A stretch of 64,000 nt of DNA from the NCBI GenBank assembly GCA_913775715.1, contig CAJYMC010000007.1:806001-870000 (forward strand). The letters run 5' to 3'. The notes under the pieces were generated by a model, which saw nothing but the letters and a program-made list of their open reading frames with translations, had not been told where the DNA came from and searched no databases. The stretch is from an uncultured Exiguobacterium sp. (GTDB lineage: Bacteria; Bacillota; Bacilli; Exiguobacteriales; Exiguobacteriaceae). This document shows, one piece after another, positions 1 through 8,679 of this stretch; positions within the stretch are counted from its first letter, which is position 1; each line of letters starts with the position of its first letter. The position numbers and the translations under genes were made by a program.

Positions 1-3
1 TTC

Positions 4-765
4 ATGATGCGACTAACAGGTAAAACGATCATTGTCACGGGAGCTGGCTCAGGAATGGGTGAAGCCATGGCTAAATTGTTTGCAAAAGAAGGCGCACGGA
101 TCGTCGCGGCGGACATTCGGTTAGACACCGTTGAACGGGTCGTTTCTGCCATCAAGGCAGCGGGTGGAGAAGCGATCGCTGTTGTAAGTGATATCGCCGA
201 GCCTAGCGCGGCAAGAGAATTGATCAAACAGACAATCGATGCATTCGAAAAACTGGACGTTCTCGTTAACAATGCCGGTATCATGGACGGGATGGAAGGA
301 GTGGAAGACATTTCCGATGAGCGCTGGGATCACGTTTTCGCCGTCAATACGACAGGAACGATGCGTCTGATGCGCGAAGCGGTCAAGCATTTCAAGGAAG
401 TAAAAGGTGGTGTCATTCTGAATAATATCTCAATCGGCGGTTTGAACGGTGCCCGAGCAGGAGCAGCCTATACCGCTTCTAAACATGCCGTCATTGGTTT
501 GACGAAGAATACCGCTTTCTTTTACGCCGAAGAGGGGATCCGGTGTAACGGGATTGCACCCGGAGCCGTCGAGACGAACATCGGCCAATCGATGACGAAC
601 CTGAATGAATTCGGCATGGGACGCGCGATGCTTGGCATGGGACTCAATCCTCGTGCCGGTCAGCCGGATGAGATTGCAAAATTGGCATTGTTCCTCGTAT
701 CTGACGAGGCGAGTTTCATCAACGGAGCAATCGTCATTGCCGATGGAGGATGGAGTTCATATTGA
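4..765 (+). CDS. SDR family oxidoreductase
   Basis: Classical short-chain dehydrogenase of 253 residues, a normal length for the family. The cofactor loop TGAGSGMG lies near residue 12, NNAG near residue 90, a serine in the NNIS stretch near residue 140, and the catalytic YTASK pair near residues 155-159. The C-terminal GAIVIADGGW is typical of FabG-like cytoplasmic enzymes. The acidic residue after the second beta strand (AADIR) suggests NAD preference, which is inference. Two adjacent ATGs (4 and 7) could start it; the ribosome binding site lies outside the window. The substrate cannot be read from sequence. Confidence 0.93.
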   Translation: MMRLTGKTIIVTGAGSGMGEAMAKLFAKEGARIVAADIRLDTVERVVSAIKAAGGEAIAVVSDIAEPSAARELIKQTIDAFEKLDVLVNNAGIMDGMEGVEDISDERWDHVFAVNTTGTMRLMREAVKHFKEVKGGVILNNISIGGLNGARAGAAYTASKHAVIGLTKNTAFFYAEEGIRCNGIAPGAVETNIGQSMTNLNEFGMGRAMLGMGLNPRAGQPDEIAKLALFLVSDEASFINGAIVIADGGWSSY

Positions 766-882
766 ATTAAATACCTTATTTACTAGATTAGAGTTTAAAC
801 TAGCAGGAACTTGTCGATATAAGGGATAATATGACAAATATGATCATTATGGCCTTTAGTTTGAATCCAGGGAGGAATCGGC

Positions 883-1797
883 ATGTCGATGCAGGAACAG
901 GCAGCACACGTCACCGACACACAAGTCATTCGGGCAATCGAGCAAAATCTGTCAATCATTCGCTTTGACGATCGACGGAAAGTCGCATACGTCAATGAGT
1001 TGTTTGCACAAACGATGGGCTATGAAGTGGAAGAGCTAATTGGTAAATACCATCGCGATCTCTGCTTTCCAGCATACGTCAACAGTCCAGATTATGAGTT
1101 GTTTTGGCGCAAATTGATGCAGGGCATCACGTATCAGGACAAGATTGAACGCCGAGCTGCTGATGGGCAACAGAAATGGCTCGAAGCAACGTATATGCCG
1201 ATCTATTCAGATGACGGACGCCGGGTCGTCGGCGTCTCAAAAATTGCATCGGACATTACGATTCGTCAACAGGATGTTTTACGGATGGCGGCTGAACTCA
1301 ACGAGACATCCGCGTTCTTGACGGTCAAATCGGAGAGTGGTCGTCAGGATGGTCTGAACGTGCTTGCGACCGTCCAACAAGTCGAGGCGGAGTCTGTCGA
1401 GAATTTGTCGAGCCTTGTTGCCTTACGAAAGGATGCGAACTCGATCACCGACATCGTCAAGACAATCCGTGATATTGCGGCGCAGACGAATCTACTCGCC
1501 TTGAATGCGGCGATCGAGGCGGCACGTGCTGGTGAACATGGGCGCGGGTTCGATGTCGTCGCGACCGAAGTCCGAAACCTGTCGAATAAAGTGTCCCACT
1601 CAATCGGGGAGATCAAGAACAACATTGAAGGGATCGTTGAACGGATTGAAGACGTTTCGCACAGCATCGAGCGGATTTCGTCTAAGGTCAAGGACAGTAC
1701 GGGGCAACTCGAACATACGGTCAGTGAGTTCGATCAATTGGCTGATTCAGCGAAACAACTCGAGCGTCAGGCAAAACAATTCGTCGACGTCTTATAA
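883..1797 (+). CDS. Soluble PAS-domain methyl-accepting chemotaxis protein
   Basis: 304-residue chemoreceptor with no membrane segment or signal peptide, so cytoplasmic. A PAS domain occupies about residues 15-125 ([20 protein letters not shown] is a typical PAS start; ASDIT closes it). The C-terminal half is a short MCP signalling coiled coil with the CheA/CheW-binding hairpin [20 protein letters not shown] near residues 195-215. It presumably senses an internal ligand or redox state through PAS and feeds the CheA kinase. A GGGAGG-like site at 870-875 sits 7 bases before ATG 883. It is a single-gene unit closed by a terminator. Confidence 0.92.
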   Translation: MSMQEQAAHVTDTQVIRAIEQNLSIIRFDDRRKVAYVNELFAQTMGYEVEELIGKYHRDLCFPAYVNSPDYELFWRKLMQGITYQDKIERRAADGQQKWLEATYMPIYSDDGRRVVGVSKIASDITIRQQDVLRMAAELNETSAFLTVKSESGRQDGLNVLATVQQVEAESVENLSSLVALRKDANSITDIVKTIRDIAAQTNLLALNAAIEAARAGEHGRGFDVVATEVRNLSNKVSHSIGEIKNNIEGIVERIEDVSHSIERISSKVKDSTGQLEHTVSEFDQLADSAKQLERQAKQFVDVL

Positions 1798-1809
1798 GAA
1801 ATACACCGC

Positions 1810-1857
1810 TACCGAATCACACGAGCTGTTCGCTTGTTGTGGATTCGGTATTTTTTT
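1810..1857 (+). terminator. Intrinsic terminator after the chemoreceptor gene
   Basis: Nine-base perfect stem (TACCGAATC at 1810-1818 with GATTCGGTA at 1842-1850) followed by seven T. Confidence 0.88.
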
Positions 1858-1893
1858 GATGGCGAATTCAATATAGAGAAATAGAAAAGACGC

Positions 1894-1922
1894 TTGTTAA
1901 ATCGGAATCGTTACGATATGAT
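1894..1922 (+). promoter_or_regulatory. Sigma-A promoter of the SBP-ABC-MATE operon
   Basis: TTGTTA (1894-1899) and TATGAT (1917-1922) are separated by exactly 17 bases, close to the sigma-A consensus. It overlaps the first Zur-like box. Confidence 0.8.
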
Positions 1923-1942
1923 TTAAAACGTAATGATTCCGA
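1902..1942 (+). promoter_or_regulatory. Two Zur-like operator boxes
   Basis: Two 7-1-7 boxes: TCGGAATCGTTACGA at 1902-1916 and ACGTAATGATTCCGA at 1928-1942. Each matches 12 of 14 fixed positions of the Bacillus Zur consensus TCGTAATnATTACGA; they fit Fur and PerR boxes less well because of the terminal TCG/CGA. The first lies in the promoter spacer, the second just after the -10, a good layout for repression by zinc-loaded Zur. Regulator identity is inferred from the motif. Confidence 0.68.
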
Positions 1943-1959
1943 ATTAAAGGTGGAGAACA

Positions 1960-3477
1960 ATGTTTACATATAAAACAACGAGCCTTATCGGTAGTGTCTT
2001 CCTCGGTTTGACACTTGCCGGTTGTGCTGCTTCTGATACGCCACAAGAGCAAAACCATTTGACGTTCGTCTATAACTTCGCGACACAATCGCTCGATCCG
2101 CATCGCGACAGCAGTTATGTTCCGCTTCGCGCAGGGGTGACGGAGACGCTCGTCCGTCTTGATGACGAACGATTGACGGTCGAGCCGTGGCTTGCGAAAA
2201 AATGGTCCTACGAAGGAAAGCGAACATGGCGGATCGTCTTACAGGAAGACGTGACGTTCCATAATGGGAAACAACTTGATGCGGCAGCCGTCAAATCGTC
2301 TCTCGAACGCTCAATCGACGAAAATCCCGGTGTCAAGAATGCCTTGAATATCGAGACGATCAAAACGGACGGACCCGATCTGCTCATTCAAACGAAGACG
2401 ACATATCCAGAGTTCATCTCGGAACTCGTCAATCCGAACACAGCAATCATCGACACGAAAGCGAGCGGGGTGACGAAGGAACCGATGGGAACCGGTCCGT
2501 TCCAAGTCGAGCGGTTTGCTCCAGGAACAAAAGTCGAGTTAAAACGTTTCAAGTCCTATTGGCAAGCACAAGCGAAACTTGATTCCGTTGATTTTGTCTT
2601 CAACGAAGATGCTAGCGCACGGACGAACGCTTTGCGTGCCGGACAGGCGGACATCGTCTATCGACCGGAAATCGAGAGTGTCAAGCAGTTGAAGTCTGAA
2701 GGATTAACAGTCCAAGCGACGGATACGTTCCGTGTCCATCAGTTGACAATGAATGTCGCGAACGGTCCGATGCAATCGCTTGAAGTCCGACAGGCAATGG
2801 ATGCTTTGATCAATCGAAAGCAGCTCGTCGATCACGTCCTCCAAGGATATGCGGTGCCAGCACGTGGTCCGTTCCTATCGTCATTCCCGTTTGCTCCGGA
2901 TTACCCGCAACAAGTGCAGAAGTCGCCTGAAGAATGGCTCAAACAAGCCGGGTATACAAAACAAAACGGACGGATGCAAAAGGACGGCCGTCCTTTAAAA
3001 CTGACCTTATTGACGTATGCGGCTCGACCAGACCTGCCGTTAATCGCCCAAGTCATTCAAGATGACGCGAAAAAGATTGGTGTCGCGATCACAATTAAAC
3101 AGATCGATGTTCCGGAAGAATACATGGCGAGTAACCGGGACTGGGATATCGCGACGTACAGCAATCTGACAGCTCCGCGTGGGGATGCTGGTTACTATTT
3201 GAACGCGACCTATCATCCGAACGGAGGACTGAACTTCAGTCGTGTTGCGGATCCGAAGTTGACGAAACAGATCGAGACGTTGAATGAAACGATTCAGATC
3301 GAGGAGCGTTCACGGCTTGCGGAGCAAATCGCGCGATATGTCGACGAGAAACGCTATAATAGCTTCTTGCTCCATCCTTCAACACTTGTTGCCTGTGACA
3401 GCAAACGCGTCAAAGGATGGAAAACGGAAAAGAGTGAATACTACATGATCACGAACACGTTGCAGGTGACCGATTGA
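1960..3477 (+). CDS. ABC transporter solute-binding lipoprotein (SBP family 5, NikA/OppA-like)
   Basis: 505 residues. An N-terminal lipoprotein signal ends in the lipobox LAGC (Cys about residue 22), so the protein is anchored outside the membrane. The rest matches the peptide/nickel-binding family 5 fold (the DPHRDSSYVPLRAGVTETLVR region, then EPWLAKKW and GTGPF). Such proteins bind oligopeptides, nickel, haem or metal-metallophore complexes. The Zur-like boxes upstream point to zinc or a zinc-ligand complex (inference). The ribosome site AAGGTGGAG at 1947-1955 precedes ATG 1960. First gene of a six-gene overlapped operon. Confidence 0.88.
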   Translation: MFTYKTTSLIGSVFLGLTLAGCAASDTPQEQNHLTFVYNFATQSLDPHRDSSYVPLRAGVTETLVRLDDERLTVEPWLAKKWSYEGKRTWRIVLQEDVTFHNGKQLDAAAVKSSLERSIDENPGVKNALNIETIKTDGPDLLIQTKTTYPEFISELVNPNTAIIDTKASGVTKEPMGTGPFQVERFAPGTKVELKRFKSYWQAQAKLDSVDFVFNEDASARTNALRAGQADIVYRPEIESVKQLKSEGLTVQATDTFRVHQLTMNVANGPMQSLEVRQAMDALINRKQLVDHVLQGYAVPARGPFLSSFPFAPDYPQQVQKSPEEWLKQAGYTKQNGRMQKDGRPLKLTLLTYAARPDLPLIAQVIQDDAKKIGVAITIKQIDVPEEYMASNRDWDIATYSNLTAPRGDAGYYLNATYHPNGGLNFSRVADPKLTKQIETLNETIQIEERSRLAEQIARYVDEKRYNSFLLHPSTLVACDSKRVKGWKTEKSEYYMITNTLQVTD

Positions 3478-4412
3478 TGCATTCGATCGTCAAACGACTG
3501 CTATCGCTGAGTCTATTCACTCTACTCATCACGTTCAGTTGTTTTGTCTTGTTACGGTTACTGCCGGGTGATCCGGTCTTGACGTTATTGAATATCGATG
3601 AATTATCAGCAACGCCCGAACAAATCGAGGCCGCGCGCCGTGAATTAGGATACGATCAGCCGATGCTCGTCCAGTACGTCCGTTGGCTGCAAGACATATT
3701 TACCTTACGTCTCGGAAACTCGTTACAGACGGGGCGACCGGTCATCGAGATGTTGTTAGAGAGTTATCTCGTGACGGGGGAGCTGGCTTTGGGCGGTCTC
3801 ACCATCGCCTTATTGATCGCTTTACCCCTTGGAATCGGTAGCGCCTTGACGACGCGCCGAAGCGTAGTCCGTCTCGCGCACCTTGTCAGCATGAGCGGAG
3901 CGGCTGTGCCCGGTTTTTGGATCGGTCTGTTGCTTGTCGATCTGTTTGCCGTCCGTCTCGGATGGTTACCTGTGATGGGACGGGAAGGGATGACGTCACT
4001 CGTCCTCCCGGCTCTATCGCTCGGCTTTCCACTTGCAAGCGTCTATATTCCATTGATTCGACTGAATCTACGCCGTGAACTGAACCAACCGTACATCGAG
4101 TTGGCACGGATGCGTGGGATATCCGAGCGGACGATCCTTTGGCGTTATGCGTTACGCGGCAGTGTGCCACCGGTACTGTCCGTGTTCGGTCTGACGCTCG
4201 GCAGTCTTGCCGGAGGTGTCGTTGTCCTCGAAGTCCTGTTCGCGTATCCAGGTGTCGGAAAATTAATGGTCGATGCGATTCTACAACGCGATTACCCACT
4301 GATCCAAGGGTACATCTTGCTGACGACAGGAGTCATTCTTGTCTTGCATCAAGGTATCCGGTCGCTAAACTGGGCGTTACGACCAGATTGGCAGAAAGGA
4401 ACACACACATGA
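3477..4412 (+). CDS. ABC transporter permease (NikB/OppB-like)
   Basis: About 311 residues, six predicted membrane helices, with the family signature LPGDPV near the N terminus and the EAA-loop region ELARMRGISERTILWRYALRG in the second half. Forms the membrane pore with the next permease. ATG 3477 overlaps the TGA of the binding-protein gene by one base; a TTG three bases upstream is possible but less likely. AGGTG upstream serves as ribosome site. Confidence 0.88.
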   Translation: MHSIVKRLLSLSLFTLLITFSCFVLLRLLPGDPVLTLLNIDELSATPEQIEAARRELGYDQPMLVQYVRWLQDIFTLRLGNSLQTGRPVIEMLLESYLVTGELALGGLTIALLIALPLGIGSALTTRRSVVRLAHLVSMSGAAVPGFWIGLLLVDLFAVRLGWLPVMGREGMTSLVLPALSLGFPLASVYIPLIRLNLRRELNQPYIELARMRGISERTILWRYALRGSVPPVLSVFGLTLGSLAGGVVVLEVLFAYPGVGKLMVDAILQRDYPLIQGYILLTTGVILVLHQGIRSLNWALRPDWQKGTHT

Positions 4413-5236
4413 AAAAAAGATGGCTTATTTTATGGGGATGTCTTCTATTATTTATTTCATATACCGTATTTAAAAATCCATTTAATACAAACGTAGCGAA
4501 AAGACTTGAGCCTGTTTCATTCGAATATTGGCTCGGAACAGACGGTTTAGGACGAGATTTCGCAGCTCGTCTTTTTTTAGCTGGTTTGATATCCTTAGGT
4601 TTCAGCCTACTTACGGTGTTGCTCACAGCATGCATCGGTACCTGTCTTGGTTGTCTAGCCGGTTTTTATGATGGACGACTCAAGCACTTGATTCATCGAT
4701 TAGAAGATGGTCTCGTGATTTTTCCGGACACCGTTCTAGCACTTGTCATCGCCGGATTATTGGATGCCAGTCCTCAAAGTTTGATCTTTGCGATTTTACT
4801 CATCAAATGGATTTCCTACGCGCGATTAAGCGAGACACTCGTGACCGAGACGATGCAAAAGCCATACGTCAGCATGGCACGCATCAACGGGTTAACAGAC
4901 AGTATGATCTTGCGACGCCACATCTTACCGCCCATCATTCGGCAAGTCGTCGTGTTAATGAGTTTGGATGTCGGCAAAGTCATCTTATTCTTATCGGCAT
5001 TCTCTTATATCGGGCTTGGTGTCCAAGCACCACTGCCAGAGTGGGGAGCGATGTTGAATGAAGGACGTCCCTATTTCAGTTCGGCACCCCGGCTCATGCT
5101 TTTGCCAGGTGCTTGCATCGTCTTGACCGTCGTCGCGACGATGGGATGGACGCGGTGGATGAAGAAAAAAGGAGGATACGTAAATGATTCAGATTCGGAG
5201 CTTACACGTTCGGGCGAAACACGTCCTTCTGCATGA
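4409..5236 (+). CDS. ABC transporter permease (NikC/OppC-like)
   Basis: 275 residues from ATG 4409, which shares ATGA with the previous stop and follows AAGGA. It opens with a membrane helix and the family-typical YWLGTDGLGRDFAARLFLAG segment, then further helices and an EAA loop (YVSMARINGLTDSMILRRHILP). Partner of the NikB-like permease. The first ~50 codons look clearly AT-richer than the rest of the operon (AAA, TTT and ATT codons). The open frame extends upstream to 4139, but that part is antisense-free shadow of the preceding gene and is not used. Confidence 0.87.
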   Translation: MKKRWLILWGCLLLFISYTVFKNPFNTNVAKRLEPVSFEYWLGTDGLGRDFAARLFLAGLISLGFSLLTVLLTACIGTCLGCLAGFYDGRLKHLIHRLEDGLVIFPDTVLALVIAGLLDASPQSLIFAILLIKWISYARLSETLVTETMQKPYVSMARINGLTDSMILRRHILPPIIRQVVVLMSLDVGKVILFLSAFSYIGLGVQAPLPEWGAMLNEGRPYFSSAPRLMLLPGACIVLTVVATMGWTRWMKKKGGYVNDSDSELTRSGETRPSA

Positions 5237-5930
5237 CGTGAATCTATCGCTACCAGCTCATCGATTCATCTGTCTCGTCGGAGCGAGCGGGAGCGGTAAG
5301 ACGCTCTTGTTGAAACGATTACTGGATCGATTGCCGGACGGAATTTCGTCAAGCGGAGAAGTTATCTCGGACGAACCGCTTCGGCGTGGTCTCGATATCG
5401 GTTACATACCGCAGCAGTATACCGATGCGTTTCTTCCGTTTTTAACGATGCGTCAGATGTTACGGGATACATTTCGCGCACATGGGCGCAAGATCAATCA
5501 CCCTTATATCAATGACGTCTTACGAACACTTGAGTTGGACCCGACCTGGTTGGATCGGTATCCAGCAGAGTTGAGTGGTGGGCAATTACAACGGTTTGCG
5601 ATTCTGTTTGCCGTTGCCTTAAAACCACGGTTGATTTTAGCGGATGAATTAACGACGGCACTCGATCCCGTCTTGACCCGGCGTTTACTCGACTGGTTGA
5701 CTGAGTACCAACACCAGTACGGGGCAACGATTGTGTTCGTCACCCACGAATTAGGACCTGCCTTACATTATGGACAGCTACTCGTCTTGATGCAGGATGG
5801 ACGAATCATCGAGACGGGAACACCACAGATGATCGAGCAAAGTCGTCATCCATTTACGCTTGCCTTGATGCAGGCACATCGTACGTCACTAGAAGAAAGG
5901 AAGAGTTCATGTACCCAGTCTTATCCGTAA
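5184..5930 (+). CDS. ABC transporter ATP-binding protein (NikD/OppD-like)
   Basis: 248-residue ATPase: Walker A GASGSGKT near residue 35, signature LSGGQ, Walker B LILADE followed by LTTALDP, and switch histidine in VFVTHE. An exact AGGAGG lies 8 bases before ATG 5184. The gene starts 53 bases inside the end of the NikC-like gene, so translation of the two is probably coupled. Shorter than many OppD proteins and lacking the long C-terminal extension of that family. Energises the importer together with the next ATPase. Confidence 0.88.
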   Translation: MIQIRSLHVRAKHVLLHDVNLSLPAHRFICLVGASGSGKTLLLKRLLDRLPDGISSSGEVISDEPLRRGLDIGYIPQQYTDAFLPFLTMRQMLRDTFRAHGRKINHPYINDVLRTLELDPTWLDRYPAELSGGQLQRFAILFAVALKPRLILADELTTALDPVLTRRLLDWLTEYQHQYGATIVFVTHELGPALHYGQLLVLMQDGRIIETGTPQMIEQSRHPFTLALMQAHRTSLEERKSSCTQSYP

Positions 5931-6646
5931 CAGATCTTACTTATCAGATAAAGGATCAGTCAATCTTGTCGAATATCTCGTTTCACGTGACGAAAAAGGC
6001 GTCGATTGGCATCATCGGTGAGAGTGGGAGTGGCAAGACGACACTCGGACGATTGATCCTCGGTCTTCTTAAACCCACGCATGGTTTGATTTCCTTGCAT
6101 GGAAAGGCATTTCCGAATGGGCAACGAAACGAGCGACGAGCTATTCAAGCCGTCTTTCAACATCCTCTCGCTTCCTTTAATCCAGAATGGACGGTACGGG
6201 AATCGATTCTTGAACCGTTTCGTCAGCATCGTCCGATTTTGCGGCATTTCCCAGCTACGTCAGAAGAGGATCTCATGACTGCCCTCGCGCTTGCGGTCGG
6301 GGTCGAGGAACAGTTATTTGATCGATTGCCCCATCAATTGAGTGGGGGACAAATTCAGCGTGCCGCGATTGCCCGCACGATTTCAATTGAACCCGACATC
6401 GTCGTGATGGATGAGCCGACGACGGGGCTTGATGTCGTCTCTCGCGCACAAATCATCGAGCTACTAGAACGCTTGCAGCAGATACTCGGTGTCAGTCTTG
6501 TATTGATCTCGCACGATATCGACTTCATCCGGCGTCTCTGTTCGGAAACACTTGTCTTACGTGACGGTCGTGCTGTTGATTTAATTGATCAATTGGAATC
6601 AGGTGGTGCGTATACCCAACGGTTCGTCGAGGCCGGAACATGGTGA
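5909..6646 (+). CDS. ABC transporter ATP-binding protein (NikE/OppF-like)
   Basis: 245-residue ATPase with Walker A GESGSGKTT, Q-loop region VFQHPLASFNPEWTV (typical of OppF/NikE), LSGGQ signature, Walker B VVMDEPTTGLD and H-loop ISHD. Starts 22 bases before the end of the previous ATPase gene, with AAGGAAG upstream of ATG 5909. The second nucleotide-binding half of the import complex. Confidence 0.88.
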   Translation: MYPVLSVTDLTYQIKDQSILSNISFHVTKKASIGIIGESGSGKTTLGRLILGLLKPTHGLISLHGKAFPNGQRNERRAIQAVFQHPLASFNPEWTVRESILEPFRQHRPILRHFPATSEEDLMTALALAVGVEEQLFDRLPHQLSGGQIQRAAIARTISIEPDIVVMDEPTTGLDVVSRAQIIELLERLQQILGVSLVLISHDIDFIRRLCSETLVLRDGRAVDLIDQLESGGAYTQRFVEAGTW

Positions 6647-7929
6647 AAGCACAACCGACTCACAAAACGTACTGGTTACTCGCTTATCCGCTGATTCTCT
6701 CAAGTATTGCGACACCCTTGCTTGGTGTGACCGATACCGTCGTCATCGGTCAATCCGGTGATCCGCGGGCAATCGGCGGTATCGCCGTCGGAGCAGTCTT
6801 CTTTAATACGATTTATTGGTTGTTTGGTTTCTTAAAAGTGAGTACGACAGGATTCAGCGCTCAAGCCAGCGGAGCGAATGACGGGCACGCCTTACGGACG
6901 TCACTTTACCGACCGTTATTTCTAGCAGCCTGTATCGGTCTGCTTATCCTGTTGTTCCGACAGCCGCTCGAGCAAATCGGACTCTACTTACTTGCACCAC
7001 CTTCTGACTTGCTCGACGCCGTCAAGACGTACATTTCGTACCGGATGATTGGCGCACCGTTCGTGTTGATGGGGTATGCGTTACTCGGCTGGTTGATTGG
7101 TACCGGGCAGGTCAAGCATGCCTTGTTCGTCCAATTGTTCAGTACAGGAGTCAATGTCGTTCTCGATATCGGTTTCGTCTACGGATTGAATGCCGGAGTT
7201 GCTGGAATTGCGGTTGCGACCGTCATCGCGGAGATCAGCATCGTCGTCTGTGCTCTGTACCTAATCCGTAGTCATTTGGCGATGACACGTGATGAATGGC
7301 GTGCCTTGACGGCGTGGCAGGCGTACCGTCAATTCTTTCAAGTCAATCGTGACTTGTTCATTCGCACGATTTTCCTTCTACTGGTCACCGGTTGGTTTAC
7401 ACGTGCTGGTGGACAATTCGGACCGGATGTCCTCGCAGCCAACGCGATTCTACTGCAAATCCAGTATTTGATTTCGTACTGGTTCGGTGGACTCGGTCAT
7501 GCGTCAACCGTTCTCGTCGGTCGGGCAAGAGGAAATCAGGATCAGACAGCATACCGGACGAGTGTCCGTTTGGCACAGACGTTCGGATTCTACTCGGTCG
7601 TCTTCTGGTCACTGGTGCTCCTTTCCCTTGAGACACCGCTTCTTCAGTTGTTCACTTCAGAAGAGGCAATTCTAAACGCAGCGCGCGATTATTACTTCTG
7701 GATCAGCATCCTACCGCTTCTCGCCGGTTGGGCGATGATCTACGAAGGCATCTTTGCCGGGCGGGTTGAAGCAACACCCGTCCGAAATTCGATGATTCAA
7801 GCAGGCATTGGTTTTGCGGTCGTCCTTCTGCTGACACCGACTTTTGGAAATCATGGCGTCTGGGCAGCGTTTTTGACGTTCTTCTTGATTCGCTCCTTAT
7901 CGTTGATTCTCGCAGAAACAAAACGATGA
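6640..7929 (+). CDS. MATE family efflux transporter (DinF-like)
   Basis: 429 residues, about twelve membrane helices, with the MATE-type start (YPLILSSIATPLLGVTDTVV) and internal two-fold repeat. Members export cationic organic compounds using Na+ or H+ gradients. ATG 6640 overlaps the previous gene by 7 bases, so it belongs to the importer operon. In Gram-positive metallophore loci an exporter commonly accompanies the importer; here it could export a metal ligand, but no biosynthetic gene is present. Function in this operon is inference. Confidence 0.87.
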   Translation: MVKAQPTHKTYWLLAYPLILSSIATPLLGVTDTVVIGQSGDPRAIGGIAVGAVFFNTIYWLFGFLKVSTTGFSAQASGANDGHALRTSLYRPLFLAACIGLLILLFRQPLEQIGLYLLAPPSDLLDAVKTYISYRMIGAPFVLMGYALLGWLIGTGQVKHALFVQLFSTGVNVVLDIGFVYGLNAGVAGIAVATVIAEISIVVCALYLIRSHLAMTRDEWRALTAWQAYRQFFQVNRDLFIRTIFLLLVTGWFTRAGGQFGPDVLAANAILLQIQYLISYWFGGLGHASTVLVGRARGNQDQTAYRTSVRLAQTFGFYSVVFWSLVLLSLETPLLQLFTSEEAILNAARDYYFWISILPLLAGWAMIYEGIFAGRVEATPVRNSMIQAGIGFAVVLLLTPTFGNHGVWAAFLTFFLIRSLSLILAETKR

Positions 7930-7930
7930 A

Positions 7931-7975
7931 AAACCCGCTGTTTCCCTCGTGCGCAAAGGGAACAGCGGGTTATTT
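7931..7975. terminator. Bidirectional terminator between MATE and TetR genes
   Basis: Long stem AACCCGCTGTTTCCCT pairing with AGGGAACAGCGGGTT; the T run is better on the minus strand, where it closes the TetR gene. Confidence 0.8.
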
Positions 7976-8569
7976 GTCGTCGATCGCTAAAGGACGGACG
8001 AAGAGGGCGTTCAAGTGATGGACGAGCACATGACGCAGGCGTTCTTTTGGCAGACGTTCCGGTCGAAACAAGGCGTGGAAGGCTAACCCGTCAACGAGTG
8101 CTGCGAGACGTTCACTCTCAAGCGCAATGTCTAAACCCGCTCGGAGTGTACCGTCCGGGATCTGTGTCAACAGTACCTGGACCATATGATAGATATCATC
8201 CGGATTTTCCGTCGTTTGCGACGTATACGCGGACATCATGAATTGAAACCAAACTTGCATCTCGAGCTGATACTCGGGTGCGTAAGGTAAGACCTCAAGT
8301 AAGACGTCACATAACGTCTCTTCCGGGGTTCCTCCTTTCTCGAAAATGGTTGTGATGCGTGCTTGGACCCGCTCTTGGACGAGGTCCATCGAGAAGCGAA
8401 GCAACTCGTCCTGGGTCGTGAAGTAATACCGTAAGGCACCCAGCGAGAGTCCCGCTTCCTTGGCGATCGTCCGGACACTGGCTTGTTCAATACCGACTTG
8501 AGAAATCGTGCGCCACGTCGCTTCGGCGATGAGGCGTTTTCGTTCTTCGTGATTGACTTGTTTTGGCAT
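7970..8569 (-). CDS. TetR/AcrR family transcriptional regulator
   Basis: 199 residues. The N-terminal helix-turn-helix (VRTIAKEAGLSLGALRYYFTTQDELL, residues about 27-52) is typical TetR; the C-terminal two thirds is a helical ligand-binding and dimer domain resembling the BetI/PksA-like groups. The start has only a weak ribosome site. It is divergent from the membrane-protein gene at 8680, with a GACTAGTC palindrome between them, so autoregulation and control of that neighbour are plausible (inference). Confidence 0.9.
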   Translation of the reverse strand: MPKQVNHEERKRLIAEATWRTISQVGIEQASVRTIAKEAGLSLGALRYYFTTQDELLRFSMDLVQERVQARITTIFEKGGTPEETLCDVLLEVLPYAPEYQLEMQVWFQFMMSAYTSQTTENPDDIYHMVQVLLTQIPDGTLRAGLDIALESERLAALVDGLAFHALFRPERLPKERLRHVLVHHLNALFVRPLAIDDK

Positions 8570-8611
8570 ACTTCAAGTATAGCATCTTTTTTAGCACGAA
8601 TGTATTAAAAA

Positions 8612-8619
8612 GACTAGTC
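8612..8619. promoter_or_regulatory. Palindrome in the TetR/membrane-protein divergent region
   Basis: Perfect GACTAGTC palindrome, about 43 bases from the TetR start and 60 bases from the divergent gene start. It recalls the AGAC..GTCT core of several TetR-family operators. Candidate operator only. Confidence 0.35.
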
Positions 8620-8679
8620 AAACTTCGGAAGAGGTGTTATCTTTATGATACAGTCGTATTAAAAAAGGAGAGGGTTGAT

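Noticed and set aside
4139-4408. N-terminal extension of the NikC-like permease
   Set aside because: Lies wholly within the NikB-like gene; the protein family starts at ATG 4409, which has a ribosome site.
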